Under the pieces are notes generated by a model. The model saw nothing but the letters and a program-made list of their open reading frames with translations. It had not been told where the DNA came from and searched no databases. The position numbers and the translations under genes were made by a program. A DNA stretch of 64,000 bases, taken from NCBI GenBank assembly GCA_009760855.2, contig WPIO01000107.1, positions 995,001 through 1,059,000 of the forward strand. The letters are read 5' to 3'. This stretch comes from Cristatella mucedo (Eukaryota; Bryozoa; Phylactolaemata; Cristatellidae). Of the stretch, positions 46,971 through 60,100 are shown one piece after another; the first letter of the stretch is position 1, and every line of letters starts with the position of its first letter.

Positions 46971-47792
46971 TGTAGCGGCGAAATCTACTTCAACCTTCGC
47001 TGGCTTGGCGTCTCCTGGGAAACCCTCATTCTTACGAGCTTCCCGAATTAAAGCCCGAGCTGTCGTGGGCGGGACTTTGTAATCTTTCGAATCTGTCGCG
47101 GGCAGGAAAGTCTGCGTCTGTTAGGAGGAGAGTCTGCTGTGTAAACACAGCTTAAGACTTTCTACAAATGAATTTTATTTTAGTGATTGTATGAGGAGAT
47201 GTGGATGGCCGCGGCCCAAGGTATAAAAGACACGGGAGCTTGCTGTGCGTGGTACGGCGTAGCGCCGCCTTCATGTTGCGATTCGTATCGGTTACGACAT
47301 GGATGGGTCGCTCAGCGCGGCTTATGTTTTGTGTGCGATCGACGAGTTGTGGAATTGAGCCGGGCGAGATACGAAAATACAATCCGAAATATATCATTAG
47401 TAGGGGATCACATATATTCTAGCACCGGCTCTCATTCTACCGGAGCTTTCTTGTCTTACCTACAGTTGCAGTGCCAGCGACCAACCAACAAAGTGCGGTG
47501 GCTATTGAAATCGTTGGGCGTTGCCCGAACGAGCCAACCTCGTGCGGCGGCTCTTCAAGCCTTCAGGAGTTACCCGAATGGGCCAACCCGGACGCAGTCC
47601 GCCCGTTTGGCCTGCTAGTGCTATCGATCAGCAGTGGCCCCGCCTCGACAGTACCGTGCACTGAGCAGCAGGCCGCCGCCGACGCACACGTATGCTCTGC
47701 GGAGCTGCCGCTTGGCGCTCTACTCTGCGCATTAAAACTTACTACTTTTAAATGCGTACTTTTTAGTGGTATTTCGCCCTAAGAACATTACA
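46971..47792 (+). mobile_element. possible solo LTR (about 820 bp)
   Basis: It starts TGTAGCGGCGAAAT and ends ATTTCGCCCTAAGAACATTACA-like with TGTA/TACA ends. A TATA-like ggtataaaagacacggg lies at 47219, and an attaaaac polyadenylation-like signal sits about 60 bp from the end. GC content exceeds its flanks. However, no 5-bp target duplication is evident (atgac versus ccatc), and no internal region or second LTR is seen. An LTR of a Gypsy- or BEL-type element is a hypothesis. Confidence 0.35.
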
Positions 47793-48009
47793 CCATCAAT
47801 CGACCGCAAATACCCGTCTGGTCGTGGTTTCAACGATTTACTTTTAACTGATCTTGCTAGGGTTGCTGCTAGCGCATAGGTGCGACCGATAGCGCTATAA
47901 AACTGCTCGGATATTGAGACTAATCTTAATTCTCGCGTAGAAAGAGACTATTAGTTCCTCCTCGTGCAGTGCTGTGGTTGCGGTGGGTGGTTGCTCGGCT
48001 CTGTCAGAT

Positions 48010-48080
48010 TTAAGAAAAATACTAGGTGATTTAACAGCCTCTTTTGCATAGCGACAGAAGAATCTCGGTGGCTATTACCA
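48010..48080 (-). mobile_element. SINE-1 tail fragment
   Basis: It contains gatttaacagcctcttttgc and atagcgacagaagaatct, matching the tail of the copy at 26760. Confidence 0.6.
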
Positions 48081-48082
48081 AC

Positions 48083-48165
48083 GAAAGTGCCCTCGGAGAA
48101 CACAGTCTCTTTGTAGGTGCTTTACAATTGCCGCAAAGGGAGCGTGGTCAAATGGTTAGTGTTGT
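48083..48165 (-). mobile_element. LINE family A terminal fragment
   Basis: agtgccctcggagaacacag, then ctctttgtaggtgctttaca in minus orientation, diverged. Confidence 0.6.
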
Positions 48166-48566
48166 AAATGTCCATGCAGTGTTGTGCGTGTGCTCGGCGT
48201 AGGCAAATTGCCCAGGGCCTCCGTCATAGGGCCTGTTGGCTACAGTTTATTCGGCGGGTCTGTTAGTAGCACGTTAGACTGAACGCCTGCGGTCTGCTTA
48301 ACTCCTGGAATCCGGCAATGACCGTGGTTTCGTTAAATTGACGGCACCGCCCCCGATACCCCAGCCAGTGACGGCGCGGCGCCTGAATGTTTTTGTTTGT
48401 CGGCATTAGGCAGGAGTGCCCTCCAAACCACCGACTTGCCAATCAGAGCGCAGCAATTTTACTGCTAGGCGTTAGCAGCGTTCCCGAACCCAGACTACTT
48501 GGCTTTACCTAGAATCACATCATAGCGTGCTTAAGTGCTCCGAGAGGGAGAGACAATTCTTATCTA

Positions 48567-48638
48567 ATGGCTCACTAGGTAAGGCGGTTGCTTTTCACGA
48601 CCTTGGCCCCGAGGTCATGGGTTTGAAGCCAGTATGAA
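48567..48638 (+). mobile_element. SINE-1 head fragment
   Basis: atggctcactaggtaaggcg with the anticodon-arm-like segment and a B-box-like gggtttgaagcc. It is cut by the LINE copy that follows. Confidence 0.65.
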
Positions 48639-48639
48639 T

Positions 48640-49262
48640 TATAATAATAATAATATTGCACTTGATAAAGCGCCCTCAGAGAACTTAATCTCTTTCTAGG
48701 CGCTTTACATTTGCTGCAAAGTGATACGCAATAGAATAGTAAGTAAAATCATGCTTGAAAAACAAACAAAATGAACAATATGGTTAGGGGTGACATGCAC
48801 AGGGTCAGCATGCAAATGTGGTTAGTGGCAGCATGCACAGTGTCAGCACGCACACGCACATCGAGGACGAATCACAGGGACCCACTAAATGCTGTCCTAA
48901 ATAGGTGTGTTTTTAAGTTTCTTTTAAATGTGGTCAGGACAGGGGATGTTCTGACGCAGGTCGGGAGGGAGTTCCAGGCTTTGGGAGCATACGAGCTAAA
49001 TGCACGGTCTCCAAGGGATTTAAGGTTTGTACGAGGTATTTCTAGACTGTTGGATTCCGAAAAGCGAGTGGTATGATGCTTGGCCTGATGGGGTAGTATA
49101 TCTGAAAGATAGGCTGGAGCCATAGAATGAAGAGACCTAAAAGTGAGCGACAAAACCTTGAAGTCAATCCGTTGCTTGACTGGTAACCAGTGCAGGTCGG
49201 TGAGAAGTGGAGTAATGTGGCAACTGCGACGCTCACGACAGACAAGCCTAGCTGCAGAGTTG
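48640..49262 (-). mobile_element. LINE family A copy, 5' truncated
   Basis: From (AAT)n tail to the RT C-terminal domain ([20 protein letters not shown] in antisense). At 49262 it stops abruptly at a TG/CATG-rich microsatellite. The frame is open over the remaining part. Confidence 0.9.
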
Positions 49263-49375
49263 AATGAGTGTGCTCGCGTGTGCATGTGTGCATGTGTGTG
49301 TGCTCGCACGCGCACGCCCTAGCACATGTGTGCATTTGTGCATGTGTGCGCGCATGTGTATATGCTCATGTCTTG
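49263..49375. repeat. TG/CATG-rich microsatellite
   Basis: Alternating tgtgcatgtg, gctcgcacgcgcacg and similar units, at the truncation point of the LINE. Confidence 0.85.
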
Positions 49376-50044
49376 CAATGCCCTGAAAGTATGAATTATT
49401 AGCTTCACTTCACAGCATAGATTACCAAAAATGCTAAGCCACTGAATTTGAACTTTGAGCAGGTTATGACATAGCTGCAAAAAGGAGAGGCTTACGAGCA
49501 TGTGATGTATGACTTAAGCGAGATCATTGCATTGCTTACAACCGAGCCACTCTATAAGGCAAGAGCTTGAGCAGCCTCATGTTGGAAGAGAAACCATCTG
49601 CCGATCGGTTAGTCAGAGTGCTGATCTTGAGCTTCTGTAAGCTTGTACTGGAGTCTGTGGGATGTCCATTGCTGTATCCACTGTACTATGCAAGCAGTTC
49701 TCTTTGCTTTTTCGAATACGGTTTACTGTTAGCCTGTCGTAGAGGATATAGAGCCATATAGAATAATTGCTGACATTTTGCTGCTTTAGCTCTCTGCACA
49801 TCGCATGCATTGTGCAGCTACCCAAACTAGTGAAGACGGCTCAATTTTGATAGTGTGTCAGATGAGTCCGGTGAGGGGGAAGCTAAAGCCTATAGTCCAG
49901 TATACAATGTCAGTGAGTTTTTTCTACAGTTTTCTAAGAGATAAATGCTGAGAAAATACTGCAAAAAATATGTGTCTACCAATAAAATGTTATTAATGGT
50001 TATATATCTATGTATGTCTGTCTTTGACTCCACCAAGAGTGTGG

Positions 50045-50575
50045 ATTTTATCCAAGAGAGTTTTCTTTAGTACACTCACAGCCTAAGCTGTGGTACGCAT
50101 TTGTAAGCCAACCGATTTATCTCGTGCAACAAAGAGAAAGTGGGAAGCATTGCAGAGTCAGGAGAGCAGTTGGGGTAGTGAGTAACATGGAAGTAGTAGC
50201 TGAGGACGGCTGTAAAAGGATGTGCCATTACCGGAAGCAGGGGAGTAGTTATAGTTACCTAAGAATGGTGGAATGGAGATCCACAGTCTAGGACCTGCAG
50301 AGCCAAAGCTTCTGTCGCCACTGGTCTTTGAGTGAACAATTAAGCAGCTAAATTCTTTTTCATACAGGACGTGAAGGCACGAGGATGCTGAAACTAGTGC
50401 AGCAGTTCAGCAAGGTATGGAGGAGGCAACCGTGGCTAGCCTTGTTTGTCAGCATAAGAACTGTGCTCTGTATCTGTTGATCAACCGGCAGCCATCCTAG
50501 CTCTTTTACCAAAGGAAACACAATGTCAAAACTCTAGACTTTTTAACTAGCCTTTCAGCCGTTTGCATAGCCAGC
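50045..50575 (-). mobile_element. LINE family B, 3' part
   Basis: Antisense of the family C-terminus (acctgcagagccaaagcttc, ccggcagccatcctagctct), as in 2135-2765 but without the minisatellite. Confidence 0.7.
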
Positions 50576-50599
50576 TGCATTGGCCTAATGACTTATTTA

Positions 50600-51150
50600 G
50601 TATCTTACAGTGGACAAACACGTTAAAAGTGGGTCAGCAGTTTAGTAAATTTGTTGGTATAGTAATAAACATATGAAAAAATCATGGCAAAACTGAAGTA
50701 AACCGGAAGTAACATATCTACAATTGTACCGGTCTGTGCATCATACGTGGGTTATGCTCATCTTGCTGAACCTTGGTACCTCGAAGTAGTTGTTGCATCT
50801 TTTTGATGTGAGTGCTGGTGACTTCCAAAAGGCTTCATTACAGTTTAGCCTTGTGCCTTGACAAAATTGTGTATCCCAGTCAATCTTAGCCGATCAAAAT
50901 GAAATTTAAATGTGAGTTCAAATCTACTTGCACGTAAATAAAAGAAGCTTGAACGCAATGTCTATCCAGGCGCTTCACATTTGCCACAAGGCATGAGCCC
51001 AGGGATTTGGTCATCAGATACAATCACCTTGACAAAGGTTGGGGGAGCATCATCACCATTGAACCACACCAGCATGGCACACCACTGCGCTAATACACTT
51101 TATTTTTTTCGTACGAAATCTTTTGTACGTGTCATACAATTTAATGGAGC
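50600..51150. other. no gene recognised
   Basis: AT-rich. A stretch near 50967 (ccaggcgcttcacatttgcc) resembles the LINE family A 3' end but is too short to call. Confidence 0.4.
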
Positions 51151-51166
51151 TTAATTTTCTGCAATC

Positions 51167-51355
51167 ATGGACCTGTATAAAAATAAAATTATAAGAGATA
51201 TTTTCTACAGGGTCCTAAGAGAAATTATTTTTACTTATGGTGCTTTGGAAGCTGCTGCCAGAGAAGCAATAACAAACAGTGATTCAACTGAAAGGTACCA
51301 TACTTGGGAAAGCATGAGCAAGATCGCTTCTGTAGCTTCTTTGTCAAGAAGATAA
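51167..51355 (+). CDS. small ORF ending at a LINE insertion, uncertain
   Basis: 62 codons from ATG, encoding MDLYKNKIIRDIFYRVLREI, then IFTYGALEAAAREAITNSDS. The composition looks more protein-like than most short frames here. It stops one base before the plus-strand LINE begins at about 51356, so it may be the 5' part of a gene or transposon frame cut by that insertion. No family is recognised and no splice site is assigned. Confidence 0.25.
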   Translation: MDLYKNKIIRDIFYRVLREIIFTYGALEAAAREAITNSDSTERYHTWESMSKIASVASLSRR

Positions 51356-52590
51356 AGATCATCTGAAGTACCTCTAAAATATGGAGTACCTCAGGGCTCT
51401 GTGCTAGGTCCGGTCCTTTTCACCGTTTATACTCTCCCTCTTGCTGATGTGATTGCCAAGCACAATCTAGGCTTTCACTTCTATGCGGATGACACTCAGT
51501 TGTACCTTTGCTTTGATCCCTCCCAGCCTTCGAGCACCTCAAATTCTCTCAACTCACTTGCTGCATGCATAGATGACATCCGATCATGGATGGCAGCAAA
51601 TTTTCTAAAACTAAACGATGATAAAACTAACTTACTAGTTATGGGCAAACCTAGTGTGATTCAGAAATTGGAAAGGCTGACTTTCAAAATTGGCTCTGCC
51701 AGCATATCTCCAGTTGAATCAGCTCGAAATCTAGGTGTCATATTCCAAAGCGACCTCTCGTTAGACGACCACATCAGCTCCACAGTCAAATCAGCCTATT
51801 TTCAGCTTCATAACATAGCTAAAATTCGGGCTTGTTTAGATAAAGATACCACGTCCAAGTTGGTCCATGCATTCGTGACGTCCCGTCTCGACTTCTGCAA
51901 CTCACTGCTTACTGGCCTACCAGCATGTGCAATCAGGCAATTGCAGCTGGTGCAAAACTGTGCAGCTAGGCTTGTCTGTCGTGAGCGTCGCAGTTGCCAC
52001 ATTACTCCACTTCTCTCCGACCTGCACTGGCTACCAGTGAAGCAACGGATTGACTTCAAGGTTTTGTCGCTCACTTTTAGGTCTCTTCATTCTATGGCTC
52101 CAGCCTATCTTTCAGATATACTACCCCATCAGGCCAAGCATCGTACCACTCGCTTTTCGGAATCCAACAGTCTAGAAATACCTCGTACAAACCTTAAATC
52201 CCTTGGAGACCGTGCATTTAGCTCGTATGCTCCCAAAGCCTGGAACTCCCTCCCGACCTGCATCAGAACATCCCCTGACTTGACCACATTTAAAAGAAAC
52301 TTAAAAACACACCTATTTAGGACAGCATTTAGTGGGTCCCTGTGATTCGTCCTCGATGTGCTTGTGCGTGCTGACACTGTGCATGCTGCCACTAACCACA
52401 TTTGCATGCTGATCCTGTGCATGTCACCCCTAACCATATTGTTCATTTTGTTTGTTTTTCAAGCATGATTTTACTTACCATTCTATTGCGTATCACTTTG
52501 CAGCAAATGTAAAGCGCCTAGAAAGAGATTAAGTTCTCTGAGGGCGCTTTATCAAGTGCATTATTATTATTGTTAATATTATTATTATAA
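51356..52590 (+). mobile_element. LINE family A copy, 5' truncated, well preserved
   Basis: Starts at [18 protein letters not shown] and keeps an intact [10 protein letters not shown] motif and an open frame to GSL at 52345. It then has the full 3' UTR and (ATT)n tail. Truncation has removed the N-terminal half of RT and the endonuclease, so it cannot be autonomous. Confidence 0.93.
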
Positions 52591-52619
52591 ACCAGATCAG
52601 AGAATCCATCCCTAGGATG

Positions 52620-54480
52620 GCAGCATCAATTCTGGAATGCTGTTCCCCCTATTCATGTCGCACCTAATGTCCACATTGAAGCTGATAAATAGTGTCCTCG
52701 TCCTGAAGCGTGAATATCCCACTCAAAGAAGACAACAAGTCCTTTGGACCCCATTCCCACTGACCTGCTTCTACCAGGCACTGATGTGCTGCAGCCATGT
52801 ATAAATAACATCTTAACTATGTCATTAGCCTCAGGTCACGTCCCAGCACCTTTCAAAACGGCTGTGTTATACTACTCAAGAAGCCTACACTAGATCAAGA
52901 GAACTTGAGCAACGTCCGCCCAGTCTTCCTTCAACGTTCCTATCAAAGGCACTGGAAAAAGTTGTGGCAGATCAGCTGACCTCATTTATTGAAACTTCAA
53001 ATCTCGCTAGTAAGTTTCCGTCTGATTTTAGAGCTGATCACTCTACAGAGTCAGCATTGCTTCGAGTGTACAACTACCTACACAGGAATGCTGACGTGGG
53101 TAGACTATCTCTGCTTGTTTGCTTGATCTTTCGACAGTTTTTGATACCATCGATCACAAAGTCCTTCTTGAGCGAATCTCCTCTCGCATGAGCATCACTG
53201 ATATTGCATTGCAATGGTTCACGTCCTATCTCAGTGTGAGACTCTATAGTATGTGAATGGACAAAGATCATTTCAGGAATCTCTGATATATAGGGTACCT
53301 CAAGTCTCTCTGCTTTGTCCTGTTATTTTCACGGTTTGTGCTCTTCGTCTTCCCGATATTATTTCCAAGCACAATCTAGGCTTTCATTTCCAGGTAGATT
53401 ACACTCAGTTGTACCTTTGCTTTGATCCCTCACAGCCCTCCAGTACATCAAACTCGCTCAACTCTCTTAGTGCATGTATTGACTACATCCGCACATGGAT
53501 GGCAGCAAATTTTCTTAATTTGAAATATGATAAAAACCAACTTACTAGCTATAGGCAAAATAATTGTGATTAAGAAATTGGAAAGGCTAACGCTCAAAAT
53601 CGGCTCTTCCAGCCAGCATATTTCCTGTTTAATCTGTACGAAATCCAAGTATCACATTCACTAATGAATTTTCAATAGACGACCATATAAGCTCCACAGT
53701 CAAGTCTGCCTACTTTAAGCTACAAAATCTTGCTAAAATTTGGGCTTATATAGACAGGGATACCACATCTAAATTGGGTCCACCCATTTATGACATCAGG
53801 TTTCGACTTCTTCAATTGACTGCTTGGTAGCCTAGCGGCCTGCGAAATCGGGCGCTTGCATCTATTGCAAATCTCTGCAGCAAGGCTTGTCTGTCGTGTG
53901 CGTCTCAGTTGCCATACCACACAGCGTCTCGCCGACCTGCACCGGCTCCAAGCCAAGCACCATCGACTTCAAGGTTGCGTCACATACTTTTAACTCCCTT
54001 CATTCTTCGGCTCCAGCCTACCCATCTGATCTTCTCCACCACCAGACTTAGCATCGTCCCACCTACTTTTTGGAAATAAGTTTACCTATACCTCAAACAA
54101 AACTCAAATCCTTTGGAGACCATGCATTGCAGTTCGTATGCTCCCAAAGCCTGGATCTCACTTCCGACTTGCGACACGACATCCCCTGACTTGACCACAT
54201 TAAAAAGAAACTTAAAACGCATTTATTTACGACAGCATTTATTGTGTTCCTGTGATTCGTCCTGTATGTGCTTCTGCATGATGACACTGCTAAATGTTAA
54301 CACTAATCCATCTAGAATTCTGACCTGGGCATGCCACCCCTAACCACGTTATTATTGTTGTTTATTGAGCATGCTACCACTAACCATTCAATCGTACTTC
54401 ATTTGCAGCAATTATAAAGCACCTAGAAAGAGATTGAGTCATCTGATGGTGCTTAATCAAATACCTTCTTCTTTTTGTTT
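52620..54480 (+). mobile_element. LINE family A copy, old and decayed
   Basis: Longer plus-strand copy. Pieces of RT are recognisable (SLASGHVPAPF, ETSNLASKFPSDFRADHSTE, GFHFQVDYTQLYLCF) with frameshifts and stops. The YADD motif has become QVDY. It ends in the family 3' UTR near 54470 with a degenerate tail. Confidence 0.85.
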
Positions 54481-54489
54481 ATTATTACT

Positions 54490-56980
54490 TTTTTAAGCTA
54501 TGGCCGGTCTTGATAGAGGTATACAATGTGCTTGGTTTTGAGAGAATATTTGTCAAGTAATTGGTGACTGCCTGGTGCTGTAGCACTCCACTAAAGAGCA
54601 AATATGATGGAGAATTTCAAAAGGGTGGCAACGAAAATATTTTTGAGCGACGTGAATCAATATCGCAACTCCTCAGGCTTTAGGATGCAAAGAAAAATCT
54701 TTGTACTGAAGCAAGCCTGCCCACATAGAGGTAGCGATCTCAATTTCGTGCTATTTAAACCAGAATCAATTAATAATTTTAAAATTTATATTTAATATAT
54801 TACCTTAAATAAAAGTGGAACGAGCTAAGGGTCAAAGGCTACAAAACAAACTGGCTCGGGTCCGGGCTTCCTCTTGCTTCAAATTCTGTGCACGTGGCAC
54901 GTGGAAAAATTACATGGTCGCTTTAGCTTCGTCTACCAGTTAAGCCAGTAACAGTCATGGCGAAAGTCATATCTGCAGCTTGCTGCACAGCAGCTCGTCT
55001 CTACAGTTGCGCTGCCTGCAAGCCACAATTCAATAATAAAGTGAGGCTTACAAGATTCTAAAAAAAGTGTAAAAGGTTGAACATTCAGATATGGTCACTC
55101 CGGGAGTGAGCTATCTTTGATTTAACTTGGCTGATAATCAGTCAGCTGCAGAATGCTTCTGGGTTGCTTTGAAATTCGCTTAAGTTGCTATATAAACAGC
55201 CTATGATTACTTCTGCTATTATGCTGGGTGTTGTAGTTGTGGTACGGGAGTTGTTCATGCATTACCACCGCCCGATTTTACTTCGCATGATGCAACGGTA
55301 TAACAAATGGCAGTAATAGTAAGCGAAGAATCAAAGTGCATCCTATATTTGGTGCCCTTTCTATTTTCAGTCACGGTTCGTCACAACGTATATCCTAGAA
55401 CTTAGCAAATAATCACCGAGCGATACGTGGGACTTGTTTCAGTGTAGATATTACAATTCTTAATTTATCTTCTGATCCCTTCTTTGCATTTTAGCAATCG
55501 AAAACAGCTCACTTACTGCACAATCATATTGCAGAATTTATGGTTTTATTTTATTGTACCTTGCTTAATTTGATTAAAATTATCGTAAATTCATGTATAA
55601 CTATGCAAGGTGTCAAAATGACAATAAGAAAATGGAATTTCATTCCTTAAACCTTAATTGTTCGGCGTAGAAGTATTTTCGGCGGCTCAGCAGTCCTTCA
55701 AAATGAATGATTCCAAGACAAGTTATTGCTTGCAAATGGTTCTTAAAATATTATTCATAATAATAACGGTAATGAATACTTTTAAATCAGGATATTAGCA
55801 ACTTCGAACGGTAGAGCCAAGTTCGCCAATGAATTTTTGACACTACTCTTCGAACCCAGCAATTCATTCGTTGCATCTCTTAAAATTTCCGCTTTGTTAA
55901 ATTTAGAGAAAAGTGATCTTTTAATTTGGCTCTTAGGTCAAACATTACGCAACTTTTCAAAATATGGACTGGCTTTCATTAAGCCTGGTGAGGTTCACAT
56001 CGCTCTAGAATTCACTTTTAGGTCATTCCATTTTCTTTGCCGAGATAGCTAAGATAAAATCTTTCCGACTTTGAATCCAAGAACCAACCACAAGCCTTTC
56101 AGCAAGGTTATGCCCAAAGCCCGAAAATTTGGCTTTGGCTTCATCATTGCAGATTTGTATTTATTAGTCAATTTTTTGTGGAGCCATAATTTTATAACCA
56201 AATATTGACTTATTTTATTTACAGAAAAAACGAAACTGCAGGGAAAGCATAAGGTTTCTTTACGAGCAACAACAGCTGTTTCTTCTTCTTATTGTTATCA
56301 TTACTACAGGAGAATTCTGATTTTCTCAATTTAAGTGCATAACCGTAAAATTTCAAGGCTTGCATCTTTTGAAGCTAAACTATGTGTGCCAACCTGAATA
56401 TGTGGCTGCATGAAAGAGCCCACCTCTAATAAATAACTTTATCCTAACTTATCGAGACTTAACTGAAAAGGCTTCAATAACTCGAATCTCTGCCTGAGAG
56501 ACTTTTGATTAGGTCTTTCTTGCTCTGCTCAATATCAAAGTCACCGGAGGCAAACTACAGATTTTATACAAATAATTAAACTACACATTTATTGACCTAG
56601 ATTCAACATACATTGGAATAAGTATCCACAAAAGCATACGATTTGCACATGTCTTCATGGATATGTGTGATAGCCCAGATGCGAAAATCAAATATCATAT
56701 CCGTGACACTGAAAGCAGGTTAGTATAATTTGAAGATTTCAGACGAAAGCTCTAGAATGCTAGCTTTTAAGCTGTACAGATGCGAATAAGATATCACAAT
56801 ATGAAAGAGATAACTTATAGCAGCTCTCATTGTTTCAAGTCCTTTAAGATAATTATTACAGCCACTCTTCATTTTTTATCTAATGCACTAGCATGAAGCA
56901 ATGCTGTTCAGCGGACGCTTGAGGATTGTACCCAAAGTTCTTTTCATAATTAGTACTACGCTATCCCTAATATATATGCG
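54490..56980. other. no gene recognised; CTHRC1 3' flank
   Basis: AT-rich. On the minus strand it lies downstream of the CTHRC1-like stop codon. A minus-strand AATAAA (tttatt at about 56585-56590) about 400 bp beyond the stop could be the polyadenylation signal. Short open frames are unremarkable. Confidence 0.4.
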
Positions 56981-56992
56981 TATATATCATAA

Positions 56993-57174
56993 TTACTGTG
57001 CGCAGTAATTTGTTGAGTTGCATCTAACCATAGCATCTGGTTGTACTTCTTCGATTGCATACATCAGGTTTGACTTTGAAAAGAAGCAGGTACTTCCACT
57101 GTAGTCATCGCAAGGTCCGCTCCAAATTTCAATTGTATGAGTTCCGGATGACATTCCATAGCACACACCCTCCA
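56993..57174 (-). CDS. CTHRC1-like secreted protein, last coding exon
   Basis: Acceptor tatattttag|TGGAGG; two bases complete the split codon from the previous exon, then EGVCYGMSSGTHTIEIWSGP and CDDYSGSTCF, NLMYAIEEVQPD and a stop. It matches the end of CTHRC1 ([20 protein letters not shown] and CSDY, IIIEELP) in order and in cysteine positions. Compared with vertebrates it has an extra ~12-residue tail with two further cysteines (RCNSTNYCAQ). CTHRC1 is a secreted glycoprotein with a short collagen repeat and a C1q-like C-terminal domain, implicated in Wnt and matrix signalling in vertebrates. Confidence 0.85.
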
Positions 57175-57189
57175 CTAAAATATAAAAAT

Positions 57190-60100
57190 GTTACGTACAA
57201 TTAATAAAGGCATACTCATATTAAAATGTATACACGACTATTCTCTTTAGCATTACTAGGTAACAGTTTTATAAATATAACCAAAATATTCTTTTCTACA
57301 CCTAGACAAATATGTCAAACTTTAATCCAGCAAAACTTAAAAATACATAATAGGAAATAACCAAGTAAAAAAGTACCAATTAATTCACTCATTAAATAGT
57401 TCACGGCATTGTCCGAGAAAATTAGCATTTCATCAAAAATAAAGCTTTCAGAGAAGAATCCTTACCCATAGCATTATTAGCATTAGGTCTGTTTAGAACG
57501 TCTCAGGCCTTGCAATAAGGAATCTTGTTATTCAGGCCGATAATTTAAGCGTATTTGCGGCCACTAAAAATATATACTTTTTTGTAAGCTAAATGTTTTG
57601 TGAGCCTAGTTAACGGCGCAATTACGGTTTCTAACAATCGCAAATAGAAAACTGTACTTTTAGTTGGTCCCTTTATGAGGTTTGACAAATGGATAGAGGA
57701 ACCAATGAGGGTTATTAAAGGTCAAGGTACTGCACCTCTTTTTAGTTGTAACTCTCTATTTTCTATCATGCATCATGCATTTTTACACAGTATTTCAACC
57801 AATGCGGGTTATTAAAGGTCAAGGTGCTGTGCCTCTCCTTAATTTTGTTTTCCATCTTCTATCGTGTATCATGCATTTTCGTTTTCAAAGGATTATTATT
57901 ATGCTGAATTTCTTTATAAAAATGTATTCTGTTGGAAAAGATTCCTAGCTCCCTCTTCCTATGCTTTATCTCAGAAACTTGGTACTGTGCGTTATTAGAG
58001 TCCTGATTATCTGTCTGGCACTGAAATAAAAGGCATGGCATTTGATTCCGTTAGTTTGCAGACTGAGACGGATTTTATTATGACGAGATATTACTCTGGT
58101 ATTGCATGGATAGCCTGAAAAAACCTCAGCACTGTTGGTGAGTAGATCAAGCATTATGGGTTTCCCATGTATATTAGTGTACTTCCCTTAATGCAGGACG
58201 TCTCACTGATTATGTTGATTGGCTGCTACGGATGCGAAACTCGGCTTCTTGTTTGGCCCGTCAACAATCGAACAGCCGCTACGTCCTGCTAGTTCCGTCT
58301 GAAATTAACTGACTCCCTATTTAGCGTGGATACTGTTGCAAGATATCCCTCTGGTGTGCAGGTGATAGCACTATCTTGCACCAGCTTAACTATTCAACCC
58401 GCTTGCTCTGTTCCTGAGAGCACTTGCACCGCCAGCTTTTTATCGTTCAGTCGTCGAGCCGTGGCTTGCACGGTGTTCGGGCCTGGAACTCGTGTGAACG
58501 GAATGTCTGCAACGAAAGCTTCCAGCCGTCGTCACTGCTGTGATTCGGCATCTTCTGATGCTCAGCTGCATACACGTCTGCTCTTATGAGCTTATACATG
58601 ACTCCCGTGTCAACTGTGTCAACGTGTCAACTGTGCACTTCTGCACTTGTCGTCCGTCAGCATCACCTTCAAATCCGAGTTTCTAGCAAACAATGACATT
58701 GTTTTAATCGTAGGTGCTTGATACAGTTTACCTAGTTCGTATGCTTTTCTGATTTTCTATGTTTTGTTGGTACGATAGCGCCTGTGTTATTAGCTCTCGG
58801 TTATTGATTGTTTGAAACCGAAAAACTAGCTGCGTTAATCGAACCCACAAATTTGTAAATATTAAAGTTGGAGCACCTTAGTCCACAGAATAAGCACCAC
58901 TCACAGACTTCCGTGCTTCAACCTGCTTGCAGCGAGGGTGGTGCTGCCAGCTTTCAGGACTGCCTAGAGAGGTTTTATTAACAGTAATTATTTCATCAAT
59001 TAATTCACCAACTAGAAGAATAAATTAAAAGCTTGCTGCAGCTCGGCCAAGACCATTCAAGCCAAAACAAGACGTTCTGCCCCTCGCCTATGATAAACTT
59101 CACGTAACCGGACTTTCAAAATTTGAACTATGAGTTATTTGTCGCACGGTTTTGATTTTGATGGCTAAAGCAGGAGCAAGCAATCTATTGTTTTGAATGT
59201 TGCAATAATTATAGCCCGAGCTATGTGTTCCGATAGCATTATCAATATTAGACAAGTTATGAGGAGAGAAGTTCAGGTAGAAGCATTAAGCAAATTTTAT
59301 GTACAATATTGGCTTCTTCATTCTTGCAGCTCATTAGTTGTTAGCGATAACCTAAGTTGTGGCGTTCCATTGGAGGTTAATCTCGTGCCTCCTGATCCTG
59401 GCTAATAATACAAGTGGTGGAATCTTCTGAGCGGTAAGATATTTACCTGGAATTAATGCACCTACGAAATCTTACGCAATCACTTATCAATGTAAAACTA
59501 AACCATTACAGTTAGTCATGTGCAAGACTGGCCACTACAGCCATTAGGTCCCAAACATTTTCCTCTTCCAATATTTAAGCGCTAATACATTATCTTAAAC
59601 CATTATTGTGTTGGAAAATTCATCCCCCATGAATACCCAAAGAAATCTGTTGATTTGATAGTTGACCTTGACTCTACATCTCCAGAGAAGCTCGTTTTCC
59701 ATTCAGCCTCTGAAGTACCACCATAGATCCTGTCAGTTATTAAAATATTATCACTTTATCATCTTATTAAGTTCATTCATTCGGAAAATGCCCACTCATA
59801 CTTAATGCACCCTTTCTTATGTTACAACGAAACAATGAAATAGTCTGTGATTAAGAAAAGAGGTAGCCATGGTAAAATGACCAATATCTTTCTACCATCA
59901 AAGTCAGATAAAGCAAAGCTATTTGTAATATATTTCAGTGTCATTACAGTGATTCTAAGCCATTTAGATAACGTTAAAAGCTATAATTTCAAATATTTCA
60001 TTAGAATTATGGATTCAATTACTGAGCTTTCTTTGAATACAAATTAATAAAATGATTTGTGCTCACTGATATTTCGTGCAGATTTTTCGCGTGCTTTGAG

